Below are positions 22,623 through 33,938 of a stretch of DNA of 64,000 nt, one piece after another. The stretch is from Candolleomyces eurysporus (taxonomy: Eukaryota > Basidiomycota > Agaricomycetes > Agaricales > Psathyrellaceae). Every line of letters starts with the position of its first letter. The first letter of the stretch is position 1. The stretch lies in NCBI GenBank assembly GCA_027579435.1, contig JANBPK010001063.1, positions 1 to 64,000 on the forward strand, written 5' to 3'. Position numbers and translations under genes: made by a program. The notes under the pieces are model-generated. The model made no database searches, was not told where the DNA came from, and saw nothing but the letters and a program-made list of their open reading frames with translations.

Positions 22623-22839
22623 GGATGTGATGAGAGGATGAAAATGAGCTATATACAATCTCCGCGCGACTTGGAACAGCTTGAGTCGATTAGATTAGAT
22701 CTTCGCTCACGATTTCTGCATCGACAAATTCCAAATTTTCAATGGAGACTCTTCTCCAAACCCATTAGAAAGTCGGTCTGCCTCTCAGTGGTGTATTTGA
22801 GTGACGACTGCTATGACATCCAGAGCTCAAGGCTCGAAT

Positions 22840-23612
22840 TGCCACCGGCCCCATTCATGACTCTGCAGAGCGCTGTGATGCTCCTCCAGAGACTCGAGTC
22901 GCCGTCCACGAGGAGCTGTACAGCTGGGCCGTGGATGTGGCGGAAGAATCTGAGCACTCAAAGAAGATTCAATGGGTGACGGGGCCAGCAGGTACCGGGA
23001 AGACGGCCGTTATGGGGTCGCTGGTTGACTTTTCGGTACGGTGTATTTGCACGGTCGACACCATCTGCAAATCCCTGTACATCACCGACACCCTGCGCGT
23101 TGCTTCCAACATAAACCTTCTTTTGCAAACGGACCTGGAGAGTAGCGAGGCTGAGCACCTCCTGGGGAACCTTCGCTCATTGATTCAGATTCCACCTCCT
23201 AGCAATGCGACAACTCCATATGACTTCTACTACAAATCACTACCCGACTTCCTCAACGACATTAGCCGTTGTAAGGAACTGTACCTTGAGAAGCGTGAAA
23301 TCAATGCCTTCGTCTGCGATAGATTTGTTAGGGCGTGCGCGAGTGAGTTTGTTGCTGCCTTCCTTCGTTCTGCTTTCACGGGACGAGGCCGTCCCGAAAG
23401 CTTCCTCGAATTCTTGGCTTACCCTCCAGATTTCATAGATGTGTCTTTGGGCACCGCAAACTTCAGGGACCTTCGTGCGCCAGCTAGCACTGATTGCTGG
23501 GTGTCGTTGACCATCACACGACAGGTACACGGATCCCTCTGGAGGATCTTCCGGGATGTTCATCACTCCGTACGTGCAGTTCTCAACTTTTTTATAAACC
23601 TTAGACTGTAAC
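22840..23612 (+). pseudogene. Collapsed NACHT NLR relic
   Basis: Reading begins around 22840 with APPETRVAVHEELYSWAVDV, followed by Walker A WVTGPAGTGKTAVMGSLVD near 22975-23030. It then jumps directly to a segment typical of the region after NACHT (SLIQIPPPSNATTPYDFYYK, PDFLNDISRCKELY). The Walker B half of the NACHT domain is absent and there is no C-terminal repeat domain. The upstream leader is in another frame. This looks like an internally deleted NLR gene. It differs in sequence from the pair at 1-7 kb and so represents another subfamily. Confidence 0.65.
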
Positions 23613-23993
23613 TCAACCTTCGCTAGACTATCTTTCATCTTTAGTGCTCCTGGTACCGTTACAAGTCAGCCTATAGATTCTGGAGCCGTTCCATTTTGCG
23701 TCGTTTGGGGTCGGTTGCCTGGGTTGCAACTGGAGTATTGTGGCCGGGTCGTGGCTCGGATTTCCAGAATGGGCTGTTTGGGGCTTTGTTCTGCGAGGCA
23801 ACGTCGATGGATCCAGATTTCATGCAATTGCATGATTGAGGGCAAGAATGACTACATCCAGTTGAGCTAAAATACTTTGAAGTACAAGAAAGCGGAACAG
23901 ACCACTCGGAGGAATATACACGAACATCTTCGTCTTATCAATGAGATGAGAAAACCCAAGCTTATAGATCACTAAATATCACCAATCGCCCAT
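23613..23993. other. Intergenic, nothing recognised
   Basis: 3' flank of the NACHT relic and of the gene 23994-25747. No coding or RNA signal is apparent. Confidence 0.5.
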
Positions 23994-25747
23994 TTATCCC
24001 CTGGGGCTCGTCAAGCACTCCATCGTCAGCCTCCGCATCTTGGAACACAACTCCACCAACCGTTTTGCGGCAGATTCGTCAGAGACTGGCGCTCCTTCAT
24101 CCTTCAGCCGCTCCAAGAATTCTGCCATCTCCAACATATCCGACTCTGCGTGCTCAGTTTTGCCTTCGACTAGAGGAGGAAAGACTCCATATCTCACATC
24201 CTTGGAAGAGCTTACTCGTATGAGTAGCTCATAGCCCTCTTTGAGCGGCTCGTACTCCATTTTTGCCGAGCAGCCAGGCACGAGTTGGATGTACCTGTCC
24301 TGCCAGCTTTGGTCAGGCCTACGCAGCGCAGATGCTAGGATACTAGCGTGCACGCCGCCGTATCGCAAATCTTCAGTTTCCATGAGATCTAGGAGATCTG
24401 TGAGGTTCTGAACGAGTTCGTCCATCCGAAAGAACGGGAGGTAAGCAAATTCGAAGTCGGAATTTGACATGCTTGCGATGATGCACAGTCGGAAAGCAAT
24501 GGGGAAGTCGGGAATTGTAGATGGTCGTGGATGGTCCCAGTATGTGCCGGGGGTCAGGAAGAAGGCGGGGTGGATGATAGCTCCGATTGAGCCTCGGAAT
24601 ATTTGGGGTTCGGTACTTGCCAGTTCTATGAGATCGTCTCGGGAGATTGGGCAGTGCATGATGTTGATCCATGAGAGGTCTTGAAATGCTTTCAGGATTT
24701 TGAGGAAGACGTCCTTGCCTACTGCGCTGTTGTAGGAAACGTCCAGCCGTCTAAAACTTCCCAGCTCCCCGAGGATTGAGAAGAGTTGGTTGGGAGTGAG
24801 AGGAAACCTAGAAAGATTGACAATATCCGAGTCTTCGGCCTTCGATGCTCTCGTGAGGAGAGCGACGTCTTCCGAGGACAAGGACGCTTGCTGGCGCAGC
24901 GCATCGACTCCCGAGTCATTGAAAGAATCAGGTCCTGACTCCTCAGATGGGGCTTCTTCGTCCGCAAACCTGCCATACTCTCCCGGCCAAACCAGGCCCA
25001 GAGTTTTCATAGGAATAAGAGGCATGTCATCAAGATTTGCAACCGCTTCCAGATTCCACATCTCCCATTCGGCTGTAATGAACGTGTTTCTGGTCAGCAT
25101 ATGGAGAAATAAATAGACAGTGATGTTGACATACTACCGCCAGTTTGTCGCGGGTTTTCCGGGACACGATGGTCACGGTACGACCGCAGATACTCTGCAG
25201 CTCGTAAAGGTGTCATAAGAGGCAATTGGGAGCCAAACCCCCATTGATTGACCGAAACGTAGCAATAAGAGGGGTTTCGCGGTTTCGTCACATCTAGGAT
25301 CGTGAGCCCGTCGTTATTGTCTACTATAATCGGTTGGTCACTCGTTAGCCTCTGACCAGGTCAAGCGTTATCAAGTTGCAACTGATGCTTACCTCCGCCA
25401 GTACTCCCCATATCGATCCACATAGGGGCCACACGGCTCAAAATAGGGCGCGGACTCCTTGTCAAGTCAATGCAGAATGCAGCTTCAACCAAGAAGGCCG
25501 TGTACGGGCATGGATAGTCCTTAGACTCTTTCTTGCCCTTGTAATACGTGGCAAGCTCTTCTTCGATGAGGGCTGCGTTTGCGGGTACCCGGGTCAGCCG
25601 TTTGAACAAGTTAACAGCTTGGAGCGGCAGCCTGCCGTAGCACCATTCGTGGTGGAGGGCTGCGATGCAGCGGTATTGCCGACGATCGGAGTTGTCTGGA
25701 GTTACGCAGACTCGGGCAACGACGAAGACTTGGTGACGTTGTACCAT
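23994..25747 (-). CDS. Uncharacterised three-exon basidiomycete protein
   Basis: I cannot assign a function. My model is ATG 25747, exons 25747-25393, 25320-25138 and 25072-23994, 538 aa, with all phases consistent and no frame break. The N-terminal part (MVQRHQVFVVARVC, RCIAALHHEWCYGRLPL, YPCPYTAFLVEAAFC) resembles a family I recall as recurrent hypothetical proteins in Agaricomycetes. The second exon has the conserved-looking SYCYVSVNQWGFGSQLPL. The last exon has an acidic stretch, then LSRFPLTPNQLFSILGELGS and FRRLDVSYNSAVGKDVFLK, which read like leucine-rich-repeat segments. No signal peptide or membrane segment was seen; the upstream in-frame hydrophobic stretch is before the chosen start and could instead be part of a longer N-terminus. 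Confidence 0.75.
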
Positions 25748-26627
25748 TTTTATGGCTACTAGGAATAGGAGAACATGGAAGAGGGAATGAGAAAGCCACT
25801 CGGTCCCACGGATGCAGTGATTCGGAGAGCTCACTTGCTGTTCAAGCTCATTCTAAGCCCGATCGACGCCCTCACACGATTCATGACTCTAGTCACATCA
25901 ACTCCATCCTGCCTCTCCTTATCCTTCTCCCAACCACAATTACCTTTTACCTCGCCTCAATCTCTCTCCTACTGCCTACACTGACACACAACGTTCCCTG
26001 AAGTATCTCAGTCCTGAGACTTATGACGCCCATCGGCTTCGGAAACGTGTCCGGTGCTGCCAGGATCGTAGCCACTTGCTCTTGACTTGCTCCAGCATAT
26101 TTCCAGTTCGCCATACTCCAACAAAGGGGAAACAGCCAAGATTAGCAGCGATAAAAATAAATCAAAAATGATAAAAAGAAATAAAGGTTGAGAAGATGTG
26201 GAAGGAAACATAGCCGCCGCGATCAAGCGGCGTCCCAGCTCTCAGTCCGTCGATATTTGGCTTTTACGATCTCTACCGTTGGCTACGGAATCACCGTTCT
26301 TCGACCTATAGTGCCACCATTTCCTAACCTTGGATTTACGTCGCAAAATACCGTAGTTTGTACGAACCTGACTGCCCAGCATCGGGCACAGAACTCTTGG
26401 ATACCGCAACGATGGACTGTTCCCCGTGGCAGACTGGTGAAATTCAAACGAAGGACTGACTTGCCGAGTCATGCCGTCCGTTGCACAACGAAGGTACGCA
26501 ACTTGCCGCGTTTTTGGTTATAAATTTGTTCATTGCTGGCCAGACTTTCAACATTTTGTACAATTCAGTTCGTCTACCCACCCCGTCCTCGAAACTGCTT
26601 TCATTGCTTCGTGCACGGCCGACTACA
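25748..26627. other. Intergenic / 5' flank, nothing firm
   Basis: Pyrimidine-rich stretch near 25900-25990 and no convincing gene. The minus-strand frame 26444-27004 opposes the zinc-finger gene and has no family features, so I treat it as a shadow. Confidence 0.45.
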
Positions 26628-27418
26628 ATGACCGAATATCCCAAACGTTCAATAATGTTTCTGATGAACCACGCTCCTCCCACCGAAATGAAGGCGAAAG
26701 AGCCGCCCCTTTGGTCGACGGCGCCCCTGCTGACCTCGACGGCGGACACGACACCAAGAGAACCAACAGCCCACACTGAGAATAGTTGGGTCAGTGCTAA
26801 TGGGGCTCCCGGGGTGATCAAGTCCGTTCGTCGCAGGACTGATAGGGTTAAGGCTGGGTTAAGGCCGTCGGAAAGTTGCTCGAGCGAGCCAGGGCATCCA
26901 TGAAGGCTAAAGACGCGACGGGCGAACAGAATTTGGATCCATTTCGATATTACCCTGCGAGACGCGGCCCAGAACGAAGGGCAGCCCCCGAGAGACTCGT
27001 TCAACAGCGAGAAGAATCAACCGAGGAGAAGGGTAGGCTGATTAGTGGACACCAGAATCCTCCACGATCCTATCGTTTCGTTATAGAGGATAGTTCGACC
27101 ATGAGTCAATCATCGCAAATTTTTGACCGATGCCCCAACTCGGAAGCCCTGAATCTAGTACTGCTGGGTCCTGGAGACGTAATCCACGACACCTCTCAGT
27201 ACAACGATTCGGATATCGTCTGTGCTCATTGCAAAGGAACTTGGACACGCTGGTGGAGGTACGGGGAAGGGAATGAGGTTATATGCAACGCATGCGGCGG
27301 ATACCTCTGGAAGGTAAGCCGTCAAATTATAGCTTTAGATATGTTCGGGATCCTCATCCTGCCGCCTTAAAGACGGGCGTAGAACACCCGATGTAACCCT
27401 GCTACCAATGTGGTACAG
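26628..27418 (+). CDS. GATA-type zinc-finger protein (frame partly unresolved)
   Basis: A single GATA-type finger is clear at 27221-27295: C-x2-C-x17-C-x2-C, reading CAHCKGTWTRWWRYGEGNE then VICNACGGYLWK. That spacing is the one used by classical GATA factors, but the usual LYYKLHG after CNACG is replaced by GYLWK. A GTAAGC donor follows directly at 27314. The upstream part reads from MTEYPKRS at 26628 into a Pro/Glu/Arg-rich stretch; a one-base shift near 26855 is needed to join it to the frame carrying the finger, so either an indel or an unseen intron is present. The last exon may run from near 27340-27368 to a stop near 27436. The probable role is a nuclear transcription factor; the target is unknown. 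Confidence 0.55.
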
Positions 27419-27436
27419 TCTAGGTGTTGAAGAGGC

Positions 27437-27753
27437 GTAGGAGGGGTTCATGCAAATCGCGAGAATCCACGTCCCATTGCTGTCCATATATACACTTTGA
27501 ATCTTCATGAATCCACGCTTCAGGTGTTCCGTAACCGGGGAGAAGCAGGGCACTGACAACTATATGAAAAAGAATAGTTGGCGAGCCTGTACGCGTTGAT
27601 GCCACAGAGCTGCTGCGTACCTTTCTTGAGCGTGTCACCTCTTGGGGACACAACTCTTGATGAACGAGATGAGAAAATTCAAGCAGGCATTCGAATCACC
27701 CAGGTCGTGCCTCAAGCTATATTCATATCATGCATATCTACACGTACAAAGCT
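27437..27753. other. Intergenic between the zinc-finger gene and ALDH
   Basis: About 317 bp between the convergent genes. I see no additional gene. Confidence 0.5.
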
Positions 27754-29732
27754 CTACGTCGAGGTCTTGATCTTCATATGAACAGATTTCGGCCTTGTCA
27801 ATTGGTCGTAACCTGGAACAACATATAAGCTTTGTCATCGACTTTGAATAACGGTGGTTAACTCACCGAATTTACTCAAGCTCACACCCCTCCCGCTATT
27901 CTTGACGCCGACCCACGAAAGAGCAGGGTCCAGATAGTCACATCTGTTCAAAAACACCGTGCCGGTCTCCAACTTGTCCACGAACTTGAGGAACGTTTCT
28001 TCGGAGGCTGGGTTGGCTTCGACGTTGGTCCATACGGATGCGGTGAGTCCGTATCTGGAGTCGTTCATGAGAGCGATGGCTTCGTCGTCCGACTTGACTT
28101 TCTGGATACCAATGACAGGACCAAAGGTTTCTTCCTGTATGAAAGTGAGCAAAGACGACACGTTTTCGAGGTTGCAGTTTCACGAACCGTCATCACATCC
28201 ATGGCTGAAGAGGCACGATTTCAGAGTGAGGAAGAAAAAGAGGATGCTATTACGCACTATGATCGACGTCAACCAGAACTTGAGGAGCAACAAATGCAGT
28301 TCCGCTAGCATGCGGATAGGAAAGTCAATATTGAAGAAAACGGGTTGAGAGAGAGAATTTACGTACGCCTGTGCTGTAGCGAAGAGATCCTCGGGAACCA
28401 GAGCTTTTGCACCTTGCTTAACTGAAAGATGAAAAGTTCAGCTTGAGCGAAGCGAAGGTTGGGGCGAATGTTTGCTATACTCACCGGCATCAGCAACTTG
28501 CTTTCGGATCTTCTCAGCGCTTGCAAGGCTGACGACGGGCCCAAGGTTCGTTTCTGTTGAAGTTGGGTCTCCTAGCCGGTATTTCTGGAAGAGATTGAGA
28601 CGGAAGGTATTGTGAAAGCGAAGGAAGTGCGGCATACCTTCGTAATCTCGACGACCTTGGCAACGAATTGGTCATAGACGGCTTCGTGAACGTAGATTCT
28701 CTTGAGGTAGCATAAGCTGAAGGTGGAGTTGTGGGGAATGGATCGGGACGTACCTCGATCGCGCAGCAGCTTTGGCCAGAATTGAAGAATGCGCCGTCCA
28801 CGAGCTCTGCGGCGGTGTAGTCGAGATCGGCGTCAGGAGCAACGTACGCAGGATCCTTTCCACCGAGCTGAGCGGTAGTTAGTAATCGTTGGCAGTTTGG
28901 TATTAGACTTGACTTACCTCCAATGCACTCCCAGTAAACCCATCGGCCTTGGCAGCTGTCTCCGCTATGACCCTTCCGACTGCGACGCTACCGGTGAACG
29001 AAACGAAGTTCACGGAGGGGTGCTCGATAACATTGGATGCAAGCTCCGGCGAGAGATGGAGGACCTGCAGGACGTTCTCGGGGAGTCCTGCGCGAGTAAG
29101 AGCGATTGCGAAACGTTCGGCAGTGATGGGTGTCTGAGGGGATGGTTTGAGAAGGACGGCGTTTCCTGCGATGATGGCTGGGATGACGGAGTTGACGGTC
29201 GTGAGATAGGGAAAGCTGGACGGATCAAAAAGATCAGCAACGGATAACGGTGGAGGGCTGAAGAGATGGCGTACTTCCAGGGTGCGATAACGAAGACGAC
29301 GCCGAGGGGTACACGCTTAATGTACCGCTTGAAGCCTGGCTTGTCGGTATCTGCGAGAGACACGTCGGCCAAGGAGGACGCCGCGATATCGAGCAGGTAG
29401 TTGGATCGCTCGAGAAGACCCCTGACTTCTCCTGCACCCTGAGAAACGGGTCGGCCCATCTGAAGAGTGAGCTCAAGCGGAATATCTTCCTTCATCGCTT
29501 CTATCTCTTTCTGCGATCGTTCGTTGAGAGGAGGGCGCATTGGGCTTGAGAGAGAGGGGCTTACGATGAATTGTCTGCCAATCGCGATCCGCTTCTCGAG
29601 AGAGACTGCAGCCCACTCCTTCTGCGCTGCTGCGGCCTTCTGGATGGTGGCATCGAGGTCGTGTGGCAGGGGATGTGTCCTGGAGACATAGGGCTGCTGG
29701 TTGTGGGGGCTAATCGTCGTCTGGATGGACAT
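27754..29732 (-). CDS. Aldehyde dehydrogenase (NAD(P)-dependent, ALDH superfamily)
   Basis: Oxidises an aldehyde to the acid with NAD(P)+. ATG at 29732 (MSIQTTISPHNQQPYVSR), stop at 27754, about nine or ten exons with short introns (for example GTAAGC...GCAG near 29511-29564, and the last intron just after SKFG near 27868). Visible family parts: Rossmann-type coenzyme region GVVFVIAPWKFPY and LLKPS-type stretch; FTGSVAVGR; SALELGGKDPAYV holding the general-base Glu, split by an intron after SALE; FFNSGQSCCAIE with the catalytic Cys; and the C-terminal EETFGPVIGIQKVKSDDEAI. The estimated length, about 470 aa, matches soluble ALDHs. No targeting peptide is obvious, so it is probably cytosolic. 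The substrate cannot be told. Its start codon is only 55 bp from that of the divergent gene at 29788. Confidence 0.93.
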
Positions 29733-29787
29733 GGTCAAAGATAGCGCTATCGTCCTTTTCTCACGCTGTGGCTCCTCTTATCCGCCC
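29733..29787. promoter_or_regulatory. 55-bp divergent (bidirectional) promoter interval
   Basis: Only 55 bp separate the ALDH start (29732, minus) and the EF-hand-like gene start (29788, plus). Core promoter elements and 5' UTRs must overlap the opposite gene or be very short. Confidence 0.55.
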
Positions 29788-30653
29788 ATGATTTCCTCTG
29801 ACCAAGTTTTTAACTCGTTGCCAAAGGCCACCCAAACAAGAATAGACGACGCCTTTTATTTGACGATCAACTCCCTGAAGCGAAAGTCCGAGCCTGCAGG
29901 TGGGGGCGGGTTCATTGTCGACGACGATGACCGAGACGAGGAGAACGATCAGATCCCGCTCGACCTCGTTCCGGCCACCCTCAAGCACCTCAACCTTCCT
30001 GAAGACGACGACGAGATTCTTGCCGTATTCAGGAACGCTGCCACAGGATGGACATCGTCTCTGCTTGTACCGCAGGGCTCCAACCAATCGACCTTTCAAC
30101 TCGGTGTGAGTTTGGACGACTGGCGCTCCGTTTGCGCCGTACTTCTCGAAGACGATGAAGAGGACGAGGGAGGCTTAGGAAGGATGGAGAGCGATGGAGA
30201 TGGAGAAGATTCGGACACATACGAAGGTCGTGACAGCGAGTCCGAAGACTCAGCGTCGGACGAGGAATTCGTCCCGGGACGTGCGGCTGGCTCCAAAGCA
30301 AAACGCACGCGAAAATCAGCCGCTGGAGAGGTCTCGAATACAAAGGTCCTGTCAAAAAGTCAAAAACAAGCCGCTCTGGATACTTTCGCTCNTTTTTTTC
30401 CCGGATACCCCGCCGTCAGAATTATCGAAGCAAAGGATTATGATCAAGGACATTCAACGGGTTGCGGGATTGTTGAAGGAGAAGCTGAAAGCAGACGAGG
30501 TGCGTTTCGAGCAATTCTCAGAACTATGCTAGCACTAAACTTTGCACTTTACACCAGATCGTTGATATGCTTGAAATGTTTTCGACTTCCCCGGATAAAT
30601 CGGTCTCGTATGACGACTTTATGAGGATGCTGACTACGGCGAACCTAATATGA
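29788..30653 (+). CDS. Acidic protein with C-terminal EF-hand-like (centrin-like) domain
   Basis: 268 aa after dropping N at 30392; one intron at 30500-30557. The N-terminal half (MISSDQVFNSLPKATQTRID...) contains Asp/Glu-rich stretches (DDDDRDEEND, EDDEEDEGG) and a Lys/Arg-rich piece (AGSKAKRTRKSA) that could be a nuclear localisation signal. The C-terminal domain reads LFFPDTPPSELSKQRIMIKD, then DIQRVAGLLKEKLKADE, IVDMLEMFSTSPDKSVSYDD and FMRMLTTANLI. It is a helix-loop-helix pair like an EF-hand, but the loop lacks the full set of acidic calcium ligands. This resembles the C-terminal half of a degenerate centrin/calmodulin fold. I infer a nuclear scaffold or chromatin protein, but no function is known to me. 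An in-frame ATG further upstream (29701) would lie inside the ALDH coding region and is less likely. Confidence 0.75.
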
Positions 30654-30766
30654 TCATGTGAATGTATTCCATACGGTCCCGGCATACCAGCGGCTTTGAC
30701 TCGTTTCGGTTCTCCAGGTTGGCTGGCCCAAATGGTCTTTCTTCCCCTTTCTTATCCACCGCAACA

Positions 30767-31846
30767 ATGTCCGCCTCATCTGACACTAAATTCGAGATCG
30801 TCCACCTCGAGAAACCCTCAGGTATTTGTTAACTTAGCGTTTGGCGTCTCTGTACTTACCTCTTTCGATGAAATCTTGATAGAACAAGAGATTGACCGTA
30901 TCACTAAGGTTCTGAACAGCGCTTTTGAGGGTACGTTCTCCACTGCGTTTCCCTCCCGTGTTCTCGTTCTCCTACCGATTGTTTCGTGTTCTTCTGTTCG
31001 TGCCAATTACAGGAGACCCGTTCTCGTCTATCGTTGTTGGCGGTTATACCGACCGCCCAGAGCTTGTCCGCCTCCAAGTGCGCCAAGGCGTCGCTGCGGC
31101 GGGGATTGGCGGGACAATCCATGTGTTGAAGGCTGATGGGGAGATTGTGGGTGCTGCACTATGGTTTAAACCCGGGCAAAGCATGAATTCGACGTACGTT
31201 TTTTCAGTGTTTTGCAGGTTCTTCGAGTAGGTCGGGCTCAAAGATCTATGTTGCAGTGAAGAACAACGAGCTGCAGGATGGGACGAGTTTATGAGTATCT
31301 CTCCAGACGATCTAAAGAGCTGGTGGTTGGACTATGTGCGTGTACCGTTTCTCCTACCTGAACACCGTCTCATTTTGGGCCTATAGTTTATCCCTCTGAT
31401 GTCCAAACACTCAAAAGAAGCTTTCGGAACGGGCAAGAACGGTGAAGTGTACCCGCTCGAAGCTTGGCATCTTCACTTGTTTGGCATCTTGCCACAGTTT
31501 CAAGGGAAGGGGTACGGGAAGAAGCTGGTTCAGTTTGCAGAAGCTGAGGTGGGTACTGCAGTTCTATCCATATCTTCTATTGTATATTACAGCTGACCTG
31601 TTCGTAACCTGATTTTATTAGGCAACAAAAGATGAGAAGGATGGTGTCATGGTTGTGGAAACAACCACAGTTGTCGATGTGAGCGCTTTCCTTCATTTAA
31701 TATAAATAAAATTCTCAATCAACCATGGGCTGATATTGCAGGTTATAATCTACACCAAGCTTGGATTTGAAATCAAGAAACAGATTGAAGTTGAAAGTTC
31801 TGTTGGGAATGCAAGAGTATCGTTTATGGTGAAGCATGTAGGTTGA
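30767..31846 (+). CDS. GNAT-family N-acetyltransferase
   Basis: 228 aa in seven exons (introns 30822-30882, 30931-31012, 31194-31256, 31336-31386, 31549-31621, 31679-31741), all phases consistent. The protein starts MSASSDTKFEIVHLEKPSE, has the GNAT N-terminal helix EQEIDRITKVLNSAF, and the acetyl-CoA-binding motif A: LHLFGILPQFQGKGYGKKLV. The pyrophosphate loop there is Q-x-x-G-K-G-Y-G. It ends with the family's last strand near VIIYTKLGFE and SFMVKHVG. The small-molecule or protein substrate is unknown. The downstream gene is a transposon, so context adds nothing. Confidence 0.9.
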
Positions 31847-33866
31847 TAGAAAGCATTGTCTGGCAAAGTAAGCATGTATAATCCAACTTATGTTTGATAT
31901 ATTATTCGCTGGAATAACCTTTTCATCCTTTGTACCTCTCAATTGCTCCAATTTAAATTGAGTACTCCCTTTCTATGTCTTCCAAGCCCAAGCAAGACCG
32001 CCTGGAATGCCCAATTTGTGGCTTGACCCTCCCAAACTGTGGTTCATTGGCCAACCACCTGAGGGCCTGTGAGAGACAAAGCAACAGGGTGCAGGAGACA
32101 TATTTTGATGCAGAAGCTGGTGAGTGCTGAGATTTCCTAGCCTTCTGGCCTTGTAAATTCATACCTGGGATTGTCCTGAATTGAACAGATGCTGTTGAGC
32201 TCCTGGCCATGGCTCCATTGTTGTACTTTTGGGGCCATATAGGGCAGATTGCCCAGGCATGATTTGAGTTTGGCAGCAGGCTTGTCTTTGGTTGAAGGTG
32301 TGTGACCCTTGAGACTGATCTATGACCGTCTTTGACACTTTCTTCAAAGCTGAACCCAAGTCCTCACCAACAAGCTCCTCAAACAGTATGCATTGAATTC
32401 CCACCCACCCAGAAATGAAAGGCAGAGACAATGAGCCTTGATAAATACCATCAAACCTGGCTTAGAACCCAGCCTTCAGTGACAGGCACTCCCACCAACT
32501 TACTACCTTGGCATCCATTCAAGACTCAAATGGACTACAACTCCACTGAATTGGTTTTTCAGTCATCAATGAACAAGACAGAAATTGGATATCTTACTTC
32601 TTCGATTCATCAGTGTATCAAGCAGAAGAATCAGTTTATTTTTGGTAATTACAAAGATTTGCACATGTCATAGAGGGAAGCCTCTCATCTTGTTACACTG
32701 GTATGTTGTTATTACTGCTTCTGCTTCTGCCACATCAGACTTGTGTAAATCAATGTATTTGTAGTTTGAATTGATTTCTATCACCATCCCTAACAAAGGC
32801 AAGGATATCTTGCACACCTTTTGGACCTGGTCATTGTGGAATTGGGGCATCAGATGTGCTCAGAATGCAAATTTGATCAGCTCTTTCCAGTGGAACAGAC
32901 AAAGGATATGCATTCCCAAAAGAGAGCAATGGGAACAAGTGTACAATGAGCCATGGACTGGAGATGATTGGATCAACATCGAGGTACATAGCTTATTGTG
33001 TCTTTCTGTCCAAGTCAATTGCTTACCGCAAGTGCAATTAGAATACACTCCCCAAGGATGGTGTCCCTCTGTGCTTCATCCTTTACACTGACAAGACTCA
33101 GCTATTGTCTTTTGATACTGAAAAGGCATACCCAATCTATGCAAAATTAGCAAATCTTCCCTTGCACATTTGTAATGGAAATAGTACTGGTGGAGGACGT
33201 GTTGTAGGTTGGCTTCCAGTGGTATGTCTCTGTTCTTTGTGGTCTGATGTCTCAACTCGATTCTCAAAATATGCTTTGCTGTTATTTAGATCAAAGACAG
33301 TGCAAAGGGAAGGGGAAAGGCTGACTACATTGAGTATAAACAATCAGTCTGGCATGAATGTTTCTGCAAGCAGCTTGAGACAATTTCTGAGCACTCACAA
33401 AGTGGCTGTTGGATTCAATGTGGCAATGGAGTGCTATGGCATTTGTTTCCATGCATTCTGATGCTGTCAGCTGACTACAAAGAGCAGTAAGTTCCCAAGT
33501 CCTGTTATTCCTGTCTATGTTAACTGATCTTCTCTCTCTCTCAGGGTAGTAATGGCTGGAATCCATGGCTATGTCCAGTCTGTCTTATTGAGAGTGATAA
33601 CATGGACAAGTACTGCAACAGTTGGGATTATTGTAATGGCCATAGAGCTTGTGAGCTTGTTGTAAGATCATGAAGCTCTGATGGGGCAGAGAGAGCTCTT
33701 ACTGTAGACAAGCTGATGGATATGGGATTCCATGTTCTTGAGGCTCTGTATTATTGTGCTGTTTTGCAATACTGCAGGTACTGATATAAGAATAGATCAA
33801 CTGTTGAAAACTCAGACCCGCTGATATGCCTGAGATATGAATAGCTTCATAATCAACAAATAAGAG

Positions 33867-33938
33867 TGGCTCCAGCAGGATTTGAACCTGTGACCCCTAC
33901 ACTATGGCCGTGTTGCTCTACCACTGAGCTATAGTGCT
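33867..33938 (-). tRNA. Degenerate tRNA-like sequence (CAT-like), probably a SINE head or pseudogene
   Basis: On the minus strand 72 nt can be laid out as a cloverleaf: D arm GCTC/GAGC with an A-box-like TAGCTCAGTGGTAGAGC, a B-box-like GGTTCAAATCC, and a loop placing CAT at the anticodon. There are two mismatches in the acceptor stem, two in the anticodon stem, and C instead of T at position 33. It lies inside a dead transposase gene. A functional tRNA is unlikely. Confidence 0.5.

Noticed and set aside
26444..27004. 186-aa minus-strand gene
   Set aside because: No family features and antisense to the zinc-finger gene; it is probably a by-product of GC-rich codons on the plus strand.
29701..29787. 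EF-hand-like gene starting at the upstream ATG 29701
   Set aside because: It would overlap the ALDH coding start on the opposite strand; the ATG at 29788 gives a compact N-terminus and leaves the ALDH start free.
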